From the NCBI GenBank assembly GCA_036556965.1, contig DATBIO010000123.1, forward strand, positions 1-36,700: 36,700 bases of DNA. The letters are read 5' to 3'. Of this stretch, positions 24,150-31,827 are shown piece after piece. Under the pieces are notes generated by a model that was not told the origin of the DNA, made no database searches, and saw only the letters and a program-made list of their open reading frames with translations. Both the position numbers and the translations under genes were made by a program. Position 1 is the first letter of the stretch; each line of letters starts with the position of its first letter. This DNA is from DATBIO01 sp036556965 (lineage in GTDB: Bacteria > Acidobacteriota > Vicinamibacteria > Fen-336).

Positions 24150-24193
24150 ATGAGCAGGTACGCGATCACGCGAAAGGGGTTCCTGCGCCTGCG

Positions 24194-24223
24194 GTTAAAG
24201 GATGTCGAGACTTGTGAGTCCAA
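24194..24223 (-). promoter_or_regulatory. Putative promoter of the PDZ gene
   Basis: Minus strand: TTGGAC (24223 to 24218), an 18-nt spacer, then TTTAAC (24199 to 24194). This is the best sigma-70-like match in the 173-nt gap between the PDZ start and the small gene upstream, which otherwise holds only the leader hairpin. Confidence 0.4.
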
Positions 24224-24265
24224 CCCCCTGGACCGCGGCCCGGCGCGAGGAAGCGGACGCCGGGG

Positions 24266-24529
24266 CTAGGCGACGACGAGCGCGCGTTGCAGGGCCCCCT
24301 CCAGGTAGACGGGCTCCAGACCCGTGGCCCAATAGGCCAGGGCGTCCCGGTTGGGCTGGCTCGTCTCCTGTCCCGTGCGCAGCACGGGCCCGCTGCCCCG
24401 GTGGGGATAGAACTCGAGCCAACCCCACCAGGTCCCGTCCGCCCGCTGCTCGCCCCAGGTGGTCACGCGGTACTCGGTGCCCTCCGGCCCCGCCACCGTG
24501 GCTGAGTGCTCGTGGATTCGCTCAGGCAT
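24266..24529 (-). CDS. Small conserved-looking hypothetical protein, 87 aa
   Basis: The protein is rich in aromatic residues and compact: TEYRVTTWGEQRADGTWWGW, LEFYPHRG, ETSQPNRDALAYWATGLEPV and YLEGALQRA. The regular strand-turn pattern and conserved-looking Trp/Tyr positions argue for a real small beta-alpha domain. I cannot name the family. Start: ATG 24529, chosen because GGAGG lies 5 nt upstream. Methionines 27-30 nt earlier have no site. It follows the DUF309 gene after 44 nt on the same strand and may be the last cistron of the ppx-ppk1-DUF309 unit. Confidence 0.7.
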   Translation of the reverse strand: MPERIHEHSATVAGPEGTEYRVTTWGEQRADGTWWGWLEFYPHRGSGPVLRTGQETSQPNRDALAYWATGLEPVYLEGALQRALVVA

Positions 24530-24573
24530 GGACGCCTCCGCCGGGGAGTTCTGCATCATCGGTGCCAAGACGC

Positions 24574-24957
24574 TCAGGCCGGGTCGAAGGTCCAGGGCAG
24601 CGGGCCCTTCGCCTCCTCCCCCGCCTCCAGCCGGCCGATCGCTTCCTCGACGGCGCGCCGCTGGGCGGCGAGGTCGAAGCCGAAGTACCGGTCGGGATAC
24701 GGGCGCCAGCGCGCCAGCGCCCGCCCGAACATGCTCCGCGCCCCCGCGGGGTTGGCGTTGCCGAGGTGGTAGAAGGCGACGGACACCTGGATCAGGCCCT
24801 GGAGGAAGTCCCGGCCGGAGCCGCGCACGCCCGCCCACACCTCCTCCAGCGTGTCGTGGCACTCGAAGTACTCGCCCCGGTTGAACTGCGCGACGCCCCG
24901 CCGGAAGGCCTGGTCCTCCTCCGCGGAGAGGGAGAGGCCGGCCGGCGTCGCGCTCAC
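24574..24957 (-). CDS. DUF309 protein, 127 aa
   Basis: It has the hallmark of DUF309: FNRGEYFECHDTLEEVW, a helical segment with the E-x-x-x-x-H-x-x-x-E/W pattern, then DFLQGLIQVSVAFYHLGNAN. The fold is all-helical and the function unknown. Start: GTG 24957, overlapping the TGA of ppk1 (GTGA), so translation is coupled to polyphosphate kinase. That suggests a role near polyphosphate metabolism, which is inference from position only. Length is normal for the family. Confidence 0.88.
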   Translation of the reverse strand: MSATPAGLSLSAEEDQAFRRGVAQFNRGEYFECHDTLEEVWAGVRGSGRDFLQGLIQVSVAFYHLGNANPAGARSMFGRALARWRPYPDRYFGFDLAAQRRAVEEAIGRLEAGEEAKGPLPWTFDPA

Positions 24958-27110
24958 CCGCGGCCGGCGGCCGCCTTCTCGGCGGGTGCGCTGACCGGCT
25001 CCAGCACCACCGTGGACCCCGCCCGCGAGCGCTCCAGGAGCCGACGCCCGATCTCGTAGAGGCGCATCTGGGCGCGGAACGGATCCTCCCCCTTGCCCGG
25101 CTTGCGCCGGCGGTAGGCGCCGTCGGGCAGGAGCCGCCGGCCCTTGACGTTGTCCTGGAACATGGCGTCCAGCACCTCCAGCACGCGGTTCCGCGCCGCC
25201 GGCGCCTGTACGGGCACGAGCAGCTCGATGCGCCGGTCCAGGTTGCGCGGCATCCAGTCCGCGGAGCTGAGGTAGACCTCCTCGTCGCCGCCGTTGCGGA
25301 AGTAGTAGACGCGGGCGTGCTCGAGGAAGCGGTCCACGATCGACACCACCTCGATGGTGTCGCTCACGCCCTTGACCCCCGGGCGCAGACAGCAGACGCC
25401 GCGCACGTTCAGGCGGATGCGCACGCCGGCGCGGCTGGCGTCGTAGAGGGCACGGATGGTCTCCTCGTCCACCAAGGAGTTCATCTTGGCCCGGATCTCC
25501 GCGGCCTGGCCCTCCTCCGCCCGTCGCTGCTCGCGCTCGATGAGCTTGACGAACCGCTCGCGCAGCGCGGTGGGGGCCATGACCAGCTTCTTCATGCGCG
25601 GCGGGTCGGAGTAGCCGGTGAGGGCGTTGAAGAAGGCGGAGGCGTCCTCGCCGATGGCGGGGTCCGCGGTCATGAGGCCGAAGTCGGTGTAGATCCGCGC
25701 CGTCCTCTCGTTGTAGTTGCCCGTGCCCAGGTGGACGTACCGCTCGATGCCGGTGCGGCCGCGGCGGACCACCAGGCAGATCTTGGCGTGCGTCTTGTAG
25801 CCACGGATGCCGTAGATGACGTGGGCGCCGGACTCCTCCAGGCTGCGCGCCCAGCGTATGTTGGACTGCTCGTCGAAGCGGGCCATCAGCTCCACCAGCA
25901 CCGTCACCTGCTTGCCCTTGTCCGCGGCGCGGGCCAGGGCCTGCACCACGGGCGAGTCGCCGCTCGTGCGGTAGAGGGTCTGCTTGATGGCGAGCACGTC
26001 GGGATCCTCGGCGGCGGCGGCCACGAAGGCCACCACGGGGTCGAAGGAGTCGTAGGGATGGCACAGGAGCACGTCGCGCGTGCGCAGGGTGCCCATGATG
26101 TCGGAGAGCTCCTCGGGCGCGAGCACCTGCAGCGGCTTCAGCGGCCGTTCGCGCAGGTGCTCGAGGGACGGGGTGTCCACCAGCGGCATCAGCGCGCGCA
26201 GGTCGAGCGGCCCCTTCACCTGGTAGACATCGGGCACCTCGATGCCCAGCCGCTGCACGAGGGCGCCGAGGAGGGCGTCGCCCATGCCCGCCTGCACCTC
26301 CAGGCGGACCACGCGGCTGCTGCGCCGCTTGCGGAGCTCCTCCTCCAGGGCCTCCAGGTAGGGCCGCCCGCCCTCGTCGTCCAGCTCCAGCTCGGAGTCG
26401 CGGGCGATGCGGAAGGCCGCGGCCTCGCGCACCTCCTGGCCGGGGAAGAGGGCGTCGAGCTCGGCGCGGATGACCTCCTCCAGGAAGACGTAGGTCATGC
26501 CCTCGGTGCCCACCGCCCGCACCAGCCGCGGGAGCCCGGACGGCACCTGCACGACTCCCAGGCGCGCCTGGTCCTCCTCCTCCGCCGGCGGCAGCGCCAC
26601 CGCCAGGTTCAGGCTCAGGTTGCTCAGCCGCGGGAACGGCCTCGACACGTCGATGGCCAGCGGGGTGAGGGCCGGCAGCACCTCGGCCTTGAAGTAGCGG
26701 GCGAGCACCGTGCGCTGCGGGGGCTCCAGGGTGGAAAGGGGCACGATGCGCAGCCCCTGTTCGGCGAGGGCGGGCAGGATCTCGTCGGTCACCGTGCGGC
26801 CCAGGGTCTCCACGAGCTCGTGGGCGCGCTCGCTGATCACGTGGAGCTGCTGGCGCGGTGTGAGGCCGGCCGGATCGGGGGCGGTGTCGCCCTCGTCCAC
26901 GGCGTCCTTGAGGCCGGCCACCCGCACCATGAAGAACTCGTCCAGGTTGCTGGCGGTGATGATGGCGAACTTCAGTCGCTCCAGCAGGGGCGTGGAGGGG
27001 TCCAGGGCCTCCTCGAGCACGCGCCCGTTGAAGGCGAGCCAGCTCAGCTCCCGGTTGATGAAGAGCTCCGGCTCCTTCTTGCGCGCCTTGCCGGGCTGCT
27101 TCAGGGCCAT
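24954..27110 (-). CDS. ppk1: Polyphosphate kinase 1, 718 aa
   Basis: PPK1 reversibly polymerizes the gamma-phosphate of ATP into polyphosphate. The N-terminal motif FINRELSWLAFNGRVLEEA and TASNLDEFFMVRVAGL are diagnostic. The phospho-accepting histidine lies in YKTHAKICL (about residue 430). A second conserved histidine is in RFLEHARVYYF, and VHLGTGNYNERTARIYTD follows the first. Length is typical of the family. The ATG at 27110 forms TGATG with the stop of ppx, the usual sign of re-initiation; a GTG 15 nt earlier is a weaker alternative. Downstream it overlaps DUF309. Being encoded with its opposing hydrolase sets up polyphosphate turnover from one transcript. Confidence 0.97.
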   Translation of the reverse strand: MALKQPGKARKKEPELFINRELSWLAFNGRVLEEALDPSTPLLERLKFAIITASNLDEFFMVRVAGLKDAVDEGDTAPDPAGLTPRQQLHVISERAHELVETLGRTVTDEILPALAEQGLRIVPLSTLEPPQRTVLARYFKAEVLPALTPLAIDVSRPFPRLSNLSLNLAVALPPAEEEDQARLGVVQVPSGLPRLVRAVGTEGMTYVFLEEVIRAELDALFPGQEVREAAAFRIARDSELELDDEGGRPYLEALEEELRKRRSSRVVRLEVQAGMGDALLGALVQRLGIEVPDVYQVKGPLDLRALMPLVDTPSLEHLRERPLKPLQVLAPEELSDIMGTLRTRDVLLCHPYDSFDPVVAFVAAAAEDPDVLAIKQTLYRTSGDSPVVQALARAADKGKQVTVLVELMARFDEQSNIRWARSLEESGAHVIYGIRGYKTHAKICLVVRRGRTGIERYVHLGTGNYNERTARIYTDFGLMTADPAIGEDASAFFNALTGYSDPPRMKKLVMAPTALRERFVKLIEREQRRAEEGQAAEIRAKMNSLVDEETIRALYDASRAGVRIRLNVRGVCCLRPGVKGVSDTIEVVSIVDRFLEHARVYYFRNGGDEEVYLSSADWMPRNLDRRIELLVPVQAPAARNRVLEVLDAMFQDNVKGRRLLPDGAYRRRKPGKGEDPFRAQMRLYEIGRRLLERSRAGSTVVLEPVSAPAEKAAAGRG

Positions 27111-28726
27111 CAGGCGGTGCTCCACGCGCGCGGACGTCCCTCGCGGAACGACACCTGGCGGCCGAAGACCTCGGTGAGGAGGTCACTGCGCGCCATGGAG
27201 GCCAGCCGCTCCATGGTGAGGTCGCCCGCGCCCTCCACCTCGATCACCCACTCGCCCTCCTCCGCGAGCAGGCGCACGTCGTTGACCTTCTGCAGGTGGT
27301 CGGCGTCGAGGGCGTTGGCCAGGCGGAGGATGGCGGAGAGCTTGTTCACCTTCACCCGCGCCTCGCGGTCGAGAGCCATGTAGGGCGGGTGCGACTTCTG
27401 GGGCAGGCCGCGCCGGTGGTAGCGGGCCACGTTGGCCACCAGCCCCATGTCGTCGGCGTTGAGGCCGAAGATCTCCGACACGGAGAGCAGGTAGCAGCTG
27501 TGCTTGTGGTGGCCCTTGAGGCTCACGAAGTTGCCGACGTCGTGCAGGAGCGCCGCCACCTCCAGGAGCAGGCGGTCGCGGTCCCCCAGGCCGTGCTCCG
27601 CGCGCAGGTCGTCGAACAGCTTCACCGCGAGCTGGGCCACCTTCCGGCAGTGGTTCTGGTCCCAGCGGTACTTCTCGCCCAGGGCGGCCGCGCTGGCCAG
27701 CACCTGCCGGCCCAGGTCCTGGCTCACCCGTCCCTCGTCCGCCTGCAGCACGTCGAGGAGCAGGCCGGAGCGCAGCGAGGTCTCCGGGATGGCCACGCCC
27801 TCGGCCTGCGTCTCCAGGAAGAGCTCGCGACAGGCGAGGAGGGAGGGGACCAGCGTCTCCGCGTCCGACTGGGGCAGGTGGTACTGCTCGACCAGCTGCT
27901 CGACGTCGAACGCGCTCACCTGGTCGCACAGCGCGATGAACGGCTCGCGCGGGATGATGGGCAGGCCGTCGGCGGGCGCGTCGCCCAGGGTGTGGTCGGC
28001 GGCGAAGCGCACGTCCTCGCCGAGGGCGATGAAGAAGCGCGCCTCCCGCAGCGGGATCTCGCGGCGGATGTCGTCCACCACGTTGTGGATCTGGCGCCGG
28101 AGCAGGCGCAGGCCCTGCTCCGCGCTCCCGTGCCAGGAGGCCATGCTCTGGCGCAGGCGGATGGCGCCCAGCGGGTAGGTCCCCGAGTACAGCGGCTGCC
28201 CCTTGCGCAGGAAGGAGAGGTCGGCGCTGCCCCCGCCCACCTCCACCAGGAGGGTGTCGCCCGAGACCAGGGCCGGGTGGTCCTTCAGCCGGTCGCGCAC
28301 GGCCAGGTAGGTGAGCCGGTTCTCCTCGGAGCCGTCGATCACCTCCACGTCGATGCCCGTGCGCAGGCGCACGCGGTCCAGGAAGGCGTCGCCGTTCTGG
28401 GCCTCGCGCACCGCGCTGGTGGCCACCGCGCGGTAACGCACCACGCCGTAGGTGTCCATGATCCGGCGGAAGCCCTGCAAGGCCTTGAGGGTGGCCTCGA
28501 CGGTGGCGGGAGTGAGCCGGTTGTGGGTGAAGGTGTCCTTGCCGAGCAGCACGCCCCGCGACGCCTCCTCCAGCACCTTCGCGGGCGTGCCCGGCGGCCC
28601 CGGCTCCGCCACCGTGAGGCGGATGGCGCTGGCGCCGATGTCGATGACGGCCACCGGACGCACCGGCTCCGGCGCCGGGGGAGGCGGCGTGACCGGAGCC
28701 AGCGTGCGGTTGCGTCGAGTCGCCAT
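27110..28726 (-). CDS. ppx: Exopolyphosphatase/pppGpp phosphohydrolase (Ppx/GppA) with C-terminal HD domain, 538 aa
   Basis: The N-terminal actin-like ATPase fold shows VIDIGASAIRLTV, then the P-loop-like TLLVEVGGGSADLSF and YPLGAIRLRQ. The C-terminal part carries an HD-type helical domain with ALLHDVGNFVSLKGHHKHS and RYHRRGLPQ, as in long Ppx/GppA proteins. It releases phosphate from polyphosphate and may also act on pppGpp. Start: ATG 28726. An in-frame ATG at 28780 is rejected because it overlaps the -10 box TAGAAT. No Shine-Dalgarno precedes the chosen start; instead the 3' arm of a strong leader hairpin ends 5 nt before it. The stop is shared with the ppk1 start. Confidence 0.95.
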   Translation of the reverse strand: MATRRNRTLAPVTPPPPAPEPVRPVAVIDIGASAIRLTVAEPGPPGTPAKVLEEASRGVLLGKDTFTHNRLTPATVEATLKALQGFRRIMDTYGVVRYRAVATSAVREAQNGDAFLDRVRLRTGIDVEVIDGSEENRLTYLAVRDRLKDHPALVSGDTLLVEVGGGSADLSFLRKGQPLYSGTYPLGAIRLRQSMASWHGSAEQGLRLLRRQIHNVVDDIRREIPLREARFFIALGEDVRFAADHTLGDAPADGLPIIPREPFIALCDQVSAFDVEQLVEQYHLPQSDAETLVPSLLACRELFLETQAEGVAIPETSLRSGLLLDVLQADEGRVSQDLGRQVLASAAALGEKYRWDQNHCRKVAQLAVKLFDDLRAEHGLGDRDRLLLEVAALLHDVGNFVSLKGHHKHSCYLLSVSEIFGLNADDMGLVANVARYHRRGLPQKSHPPYMALDREARVKVNKLSAILRLANALDADHLQKVNDVRLLAEEGEWVIEVEGAGDLTMERLASMARSDLLTEVFGRQVSFREGRPRAWSTA

Positions 28727-28731
28727 TGTGG

Positions 28732-28778
28732 GGGGCTTGGCGCACTCACGGACGCGCGCCCGCGTGCGCCAAAGCCCC
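28732..28778 (-). other. Long hairpin covering the ppx-ppk1 leader
   Basis: On the minus strand GGGGCTTTGGCGCAC (28778 to 28764) pairs with GTGCGCCAAGCCCC (28745 to 28732): 14 base pairs with one bulged T, around an 18-nt loop. The 5' arm begins immediately after the -10 box and the 3' arm ends 5 nt before the ppx start codon. If the transcript starts about 7 nt after the -10, at least the inner nine pairs remain. It could hide the start, protect the mRNA end, or as DNA serve as an operator. Confidence 0.6.
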
Positions 28779-28784
28779 ATTCTA
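28779..28784 (-). promoter_or_regulatory. Putative -10 box of the ppx-ppk1 operon
   Basis: TAGAAT on the minus strand, five of six consensus bases. A TCGGCA with 17-nt spacing is the best -35 and is weak. The same TAGAAT is found before sixA at 29904-29909. Confidence 0.45.
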
Positions 28785-28982
28785 GCCCGCTCCCGTGACG
28801 GTGCCGAGGCGGGGGCGCAAGCGGCTGCCCCTCAGCGGGATGGCCGTGCGGCCAGGGCGGCGCGCGCGCCCCCGTGCCCCGGTTCCCCCCGCTTCCCGGG
28901 ACGAGGGCCCCGGGCGTGGGCGGTCCGCGAGAATATGTTTGAAGATGAGGGGGCGGCGCCGCTATGCTCCGCCCTTCGCGCC

Positions 28983-29861
28983 ATGCCGGGCCGTCCACGC
29001 GTCATCGACCCCACCACCCCGCTGCTCCGGGAGCGGATCCGGCGCGTGTTCCAGAACCTGCCCGCGGCCCTGGCCGGCGACGAGGAAGCGATCCACGAAA
29101 TGCGCGTCGGCGCGCGCCGGCTGCGCGTGGCCCTCCCCCTGCTGGGCACGCGTCCGGAGGGCCGGCGCGTGCGCCGCGCGCGCCGCGTCCTGCGCCAGCT
29201 CTCGCGCACCGCGGGCCAGAGCCGCGACCTCGACGTGGCCGTGGGCCTGTTGGAGGAGGCGGTGGGCCGGCCGGGGTCCGCGGAGGAGCGCGTGCTCCTG
29301 AAGCGGCTCCGCGCCGCGCGCCAGCGGAGCCGGCGCTCCATGGCGGAGGCCCTGTTCGACCTCGAGATCGCCCGCCTGCGGCGCGACCTGCGGACCGTGG
29401 TGCGCCGGCGCGCGGAGCCCGTCTTCACGGTCTCCCTGCGCATGCGCGACGCGCGCGAGTCGCGGGGGGGGCAGGCCCTCGCCCTCCTCCAGTCCCTCGG
29501 CGAGCGCTTCGACCCGCTGGCCCTGCACACCTACCGGCGCCGTGTCCGCCGGCTGCGCTACGTCGGGGAGCTGGCGGAGGTGCTGCGCAGCCAGCCCTCG
29601 GAGGCGCCCGCCATCTTCAAGGACCTCCAGGACCGCCTGGGCCGCGTCCACGACCTCTACGTGGTGTCGCAGTGGCTGGCCCAACAGGCGGACCATGCCG
29701 AGAAGCGCGGCCACGCCGACCTGGCCGCGGCGGCGCGCCGCCTGGCCGCGACCTTCCTGGAGCGAAGCCAGGAGGAGCACCGCGCCTTCCTCGCCGTCGA
29801 CCCCGCGGAGGCGCTGCGCCGCGGCCTGGAGGCCATCGTCCCCGTCCGCAGCGTGGCCTGA
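28983..29861 (+). CDS. CHAD-domain protein, 292 aa
   Basis: CHAD domains are helical, rich in conserved histidine and arginine, and bind polyphosphate. Signature motifs are AIHEMRVGARRLRVALPLL near residue 40, RDLDVAVGLL, and LHTYRRRVRRLRYVGELAEVL followed by LQDRLGRVHDLYVVSQWL. A single CHAD domain fills the protein, with no attached CYTH domain. Start: ATG 28983; an upstream in-frame ATG (28935) gives a poorly conserved extension, and neither has a clear Shine-Dalgarno. It diverges from ppx-ppk1 across 256 bp and is followed by sixA after 73 nt. Position and the known ligand agree on a role in polyphosphate binding or granule localization. Confidence 0.9.
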   Translation: MPGRPRVIDPTTPLLRERIRRVFQNLPAALAGDEEAIHEMRVGARRLRVALPLLGTRPEGRRVRRARRVLRQLSRTAGQSRDLDVAVGLLEEAVGRPGSAEERVLLKRLRAARQRSRRSMAEALFDLEIARLRRDLRTVVRRRAEPVFTVSLRMRDARESRGGQALALLQSLGERFDPLALHTYRRRVRRLRYVGELAEVLRSQPSEAPAIFKDLQDRLGRVHDLYVVSQWLAQQADHAEKRGHADLAAAARRLAATFLERSQEEHRAFLAVDPAEALRRGLEAIVPVRSVA

Positions 29862-29903
29862 ACCCTTTCCGCGCGGCCCCCGACCCCGGCCCCCGCGCGC
29901 GCC

Positions 29904-29909
29904 TAGAAT
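29904..29909 (+). promoter_or_regulatory. Putative -10 box of sixA
   Basis: TAGAAT, identical to the ppx box on the opposite strand. It precedes the GGGAGGTG ribosome site, giving a leader of about 20 nt. No strong -35 is seen. Because it overlaps an in-frame ATG (29908), it supports the later start at 29935. Confidence 0.4.
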
Positions 29910-29934
29910 GGAGGAAGGACACCTGGGAGGTGCC

Positions 29935-30423
29935 ATGCGCCTGCTGATCATCCGCCACGCGATCGCCGTGCCCCGCGGCACGCCCGACATCCCCGACGAC
30001 GAGCGCCCCCTGACGCGCAAGGGCGTGCGGCGCTTCCGCCAGGCCGCGCGCGGGCTCCGCAAGCTCATCAAGGCGCCGGACGTCCTGCTCACCAGCCCGC
30101 TCCCCCGCGCCCGCCGCACCGCCGAGCTGGCGGCCAAGGCCTGGGGCAAGAAGGTCAAGCCCGAGGACGCGCCCGCCCTGGCCGGCGGCACGTTCCAGGA
30201 GCTGGCCACCATGCTCGCCCCCTACGCCGACGCCGCCGTGGCCATCGTGGGCCACGAGCCCGACCTCTCCGACCTCCTGGCCCGCCTGCTGGGCACGCCG
30301 CGCGCCGAGCGCCTGACCTTCCGCAAGGGCGGCGCCGCGCTGGTGGAGATCGAGGGCACGGTCGAGGACGGCGGCGTGCTGGTCTGGTACGCGCCGCCCC
30401 GCCTGCTGCGCGCGCTGGCCTGA
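29935..30423 (+). CDS. sixA: SixA-like phosphohistidine phosphatase, 162 aa
   Basis: This is a compact member of the histidine phosphatase (RHG) superfamily: LLIIRHAIA gives the catalytic RH near the N-terminus, TSPLPRARRTAELAA the second arginine, and IVGHEPDLSDLLARLLG the second histidine. Length and layout match SixA, which in E. coli dephosphorylates histidine on phosphotransferase proteins such as ArcB or NPr. Here the neighbours are CHAD and the ppk1/ppx genes, so a phosphohistidine linked to PPK or small phospho-compounds is an alternative substrate (inference). Start: ATG 29935 behind GGGAGGTG. Confidence 0.9.
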   Translation: MRLLIIRHAIAVPRGTPDIPDDERPLTRKGVRRFRQAARGLRKLIKAPDVLLTSPLPRARRTAELAAKAWGKKVKPEDAPALAGGTFQELATMLAPYADAAVAIVGHEPDLSDLLARLLGTPRAERLTFRKGGAALVEIEGTVEDGGVLVWYAPPRLLRALA

Positions 30424-30457
30424 GCGGCATGATGCGCCGCCCCGGCGGGAGGGCGGC

Positions 30458-31426
30458 TCAGGGAATGAGCAGCACCTTGCCGCTGGTCTCGCGGCCCTCC
30501 AGGCGCCGGTGCGCGTCCGCCACCCGCGCCAGCGGCACCTCGGCGTCCACGCGCAGGCGGAGGGAGCCGTCCTGCACCCAGCCCATGACCTCGCGCGCGC
30601 GCGCGAGGAGCTCCTCCCGCGCGGCCACGTAGGCGAAGAGCGTGGGACGGGTCAGGAAGAGCGAGCCCTTGGCCGCGAGCGTCTGCGTGTCGAAGGGCGG
30701 GACCTTGCCGCTGGACTGGCCGAAGAGGACCATCATCGCGCGCGGCGCCAGGCAGTCCAGGCTTCCTTCGAAGGTCGCGCGCCCCACCGAGTCGTAGACC
30801 ACCTGCACGCCGGCGCCGCCCGTGAGCCGCTTCGTCTCCGCCACGAAGTCGCTGCGCGTGTAGAAGACGACCTCGTCCGCGCCCGCGGCGCGGGCCAGGG
30901 CCGCCTTCTCCTCCGTGGAGACGGTGCCGATGACGCGCGCGCCGCGCCGCTTCGCCACCTGGCACAGCAGCAGGCCCACCCCTCCCGCGGCCGCGTGGAC
31001 CAGGCAGGTGTCCCCGGGCTTCAGCGGGTACGTGGTCGAGGCCAGGTAGTGGGCGGTCATGCCCTGGAGCATCAGGCACGCGGCCTGGCGCGTGCTCAGC
31101 GCGTCCGGGACCGGCACCAGGCGGTGCGCGGGCACGGCCGCCTTCTCCGCGTACGCGCCGAGGACGCCCGTCCACGCCACGCGGTCTCCCGCCTTCACGC
31201 CGGCCGCCTGCTCGCCCACCGCCTCCACCACGCCCGCCCCCTCCATGCCGAGCGTGAAAGGCCGCTCGGCCGGGTACAGGCCGGTGCGGTAGTAGACGTC
31301 GATGTAGTTGAGGCCGGAGGCTTCGACGCGGACCACCGCCTCGCCCGGCTTCGGGGCGGGATCGGGGATGTCTTCGTAACGCAGGACCTCGACTCCGCCC
31401 GGCTCGTGCACGCGGATGGCCTTCAT
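30458..31426 (-). CDS. NADPH:quinone oxidoreductase, zinc-independent MDR family, 322 aa
   Basis: This is a medium-chain dehydrogenase/reductase without zinc-ligand cysteines. The N-terminal GroES-like domain has EASGLNYIDVYYRTGLYP, the quinone oxidoreductase signature, and GMEGAGVVEAVG. The Rossmann domain has VHAAAGGVGLLLCQVA (AxxGGVG) for NADPH. Then come VVYDSVGRATFEGSLDCL and the family-typical end SGKVLLIP. The length equals that of E. coli QorA. It probably reduces quinones or enals and protects against oxidative stress. Start: ATG 31426, no Shine-Dalgarno, with TAAAAT 6 nt upstream. Monocistronic; its 3' end converges on sixA. Confidence 0.93.
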   Translation of the reverse strand: MKAIRVHEPGGVEVLRYEDIPDPAPKPGEAVVRVEASGLNYIDVYYRTGLYPAERPFTLGMEGAGVVEAVGEQAAGVKAGDRVAWTGVLGAYAEKAAVPAHRLVPVPDALSTRQAACLMLQGMTAHYLASTTYPLKPGDTCLVHAAAGGVGLLLCQVAKRRGARVIGTVSTEEKAALARAAGADEVVFYTRSDFVAETKRLTGGAGVQVVYDSVGRATFEGSLDCLAPRAMMVLFGQSSGKVPPFDTQTLAAKGSLFLTRPTLFAYVAAREELLARAREVMGWVQDGSLRLRVDAEVPLARVADAHRRLEGRETSGKVLLIP

Positions 31427-31432
31427 GCCGTC

Positions 31433-31438
31433 ATTTTA
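31433..31438 (-). promoter_or_regulatory. Putative -10 box of the quinone oxidoreductase gene
   Basis: TAAAAT on the minus strand, five of six consensus bases, only 6 nt from the ATG. The transcript would start at the initiation codon. No obvious -35 at 17 nt. Confidence 0.5.
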
Positions 31439-31528
31439 CGGCGCAGCCACGGCTCGAAGGACCCGCGTGGCGGGCTTCGGGAGGAACGCCCGCGGAACCT
31501 TGGCGAGTGATTGGCGTCTCATTGGATT

Positions 31529-31589
31529 GGGGGTGGTGATGCGCCTCACCCCCAGGGGTTGTTCGTATACGTCTGTGAGGCGCGGAGGT
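31529..31589 (+). promoter_or_regulatory. Structured leader of the 75-aa gene: overlapping stems ending at its ribosome site
   Basis: Stem 1: GGGGGTG (31529-31535) with CACCCCC (31547-31553). Stem 2: GCGCCTCAC (31541-31549) with GTGAGGCGC (31575-31583), nine perfect pairs. The stems share 31547-31549, so the full helices exclude each other. If stem 2 is trimmed to six pairs, both can form an H-type pseudoknot with a 5-nt first loop. Stem 2 ends exactly where the Shine-Dalgarno GGAGGT (31584-31589) begins, so folding could set translation. A TATACG in the loop could alternatively be a -10 box. Confidence 0.5.
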
Positions 31590-31593
31590 CACA

Positions 31594-31821
31594 ATGCTCG
31601 CTTGGTTGCGCTGTGTCGTGCGGCAACATCACCGTCCCAGCCGTCACCCGCTCGGCGGCTTCCGGTGCGTGGAGTGCGGCGCGGTCGGCGCCGACCTCGA
31701 GGAGATGGGGTTCCGCGGCTCCGGCTGGGTGGGGCCCATGCGACGGACCTACAGCCGCGAGCACGGGGAGATCACGCGCTCGGCCAGCTGGGACACGGGT
31801 CGGCACGCGGTCATTCCGTAG
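31594..31821 (+). CDS. Small protein with a single CxxC knuckle, 75 aa
   Basis: The likely gene begins MLAWLRCVVRQHH, continues with RHPLGGFRCVECGAVGADL and EEMGFRGSGWVGPMRR, and ends near TRSASWD. The CVEC pair (one CxxC), near-by histidines and a further early cysteine could bind a metal, as in half a zinc ribbon. I do not know the family. Support for reality comes from the ideal GGAGGT ribosome site 4 nt before the ATG, balanced composition unlike the arginine-rich shadows around it, and structured flanks. It stands alone between the quinone oxidoreductase and aceA. Confidence 0.7.
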   Translation: MLAWLRCVVRQHHRPSRHPLGGFRCVECGAVGADLEEMGFRGSGWVGPMRRTYSREHGEITRSASWDTGRHAVIP

Positions 31822-31827
31822 AGAAGT

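Noticed and set aside
24174..24260. Possible tRNA between the small gene and the PDZ gene (GTTAAAGG and GTGAGTCCAACCCC resemble tRNA pieces)
   Set aside because: No acceptor stem, anticodon arm or T-arm could be paired in the right spacing.
28935..28982. Longer CHAD protein starting at the ATG at 28935
   Set aside because: The added 16 residues are unlike CHAD sequences and no ribosome site precedes that ATG.
29465..29475. G-run in the CHAD gene as a possible frameshift or phase-variable tract
   Set aside because: The frame continues through conserved CHAD motifs on both sides, so there is no sign of a broken gene.
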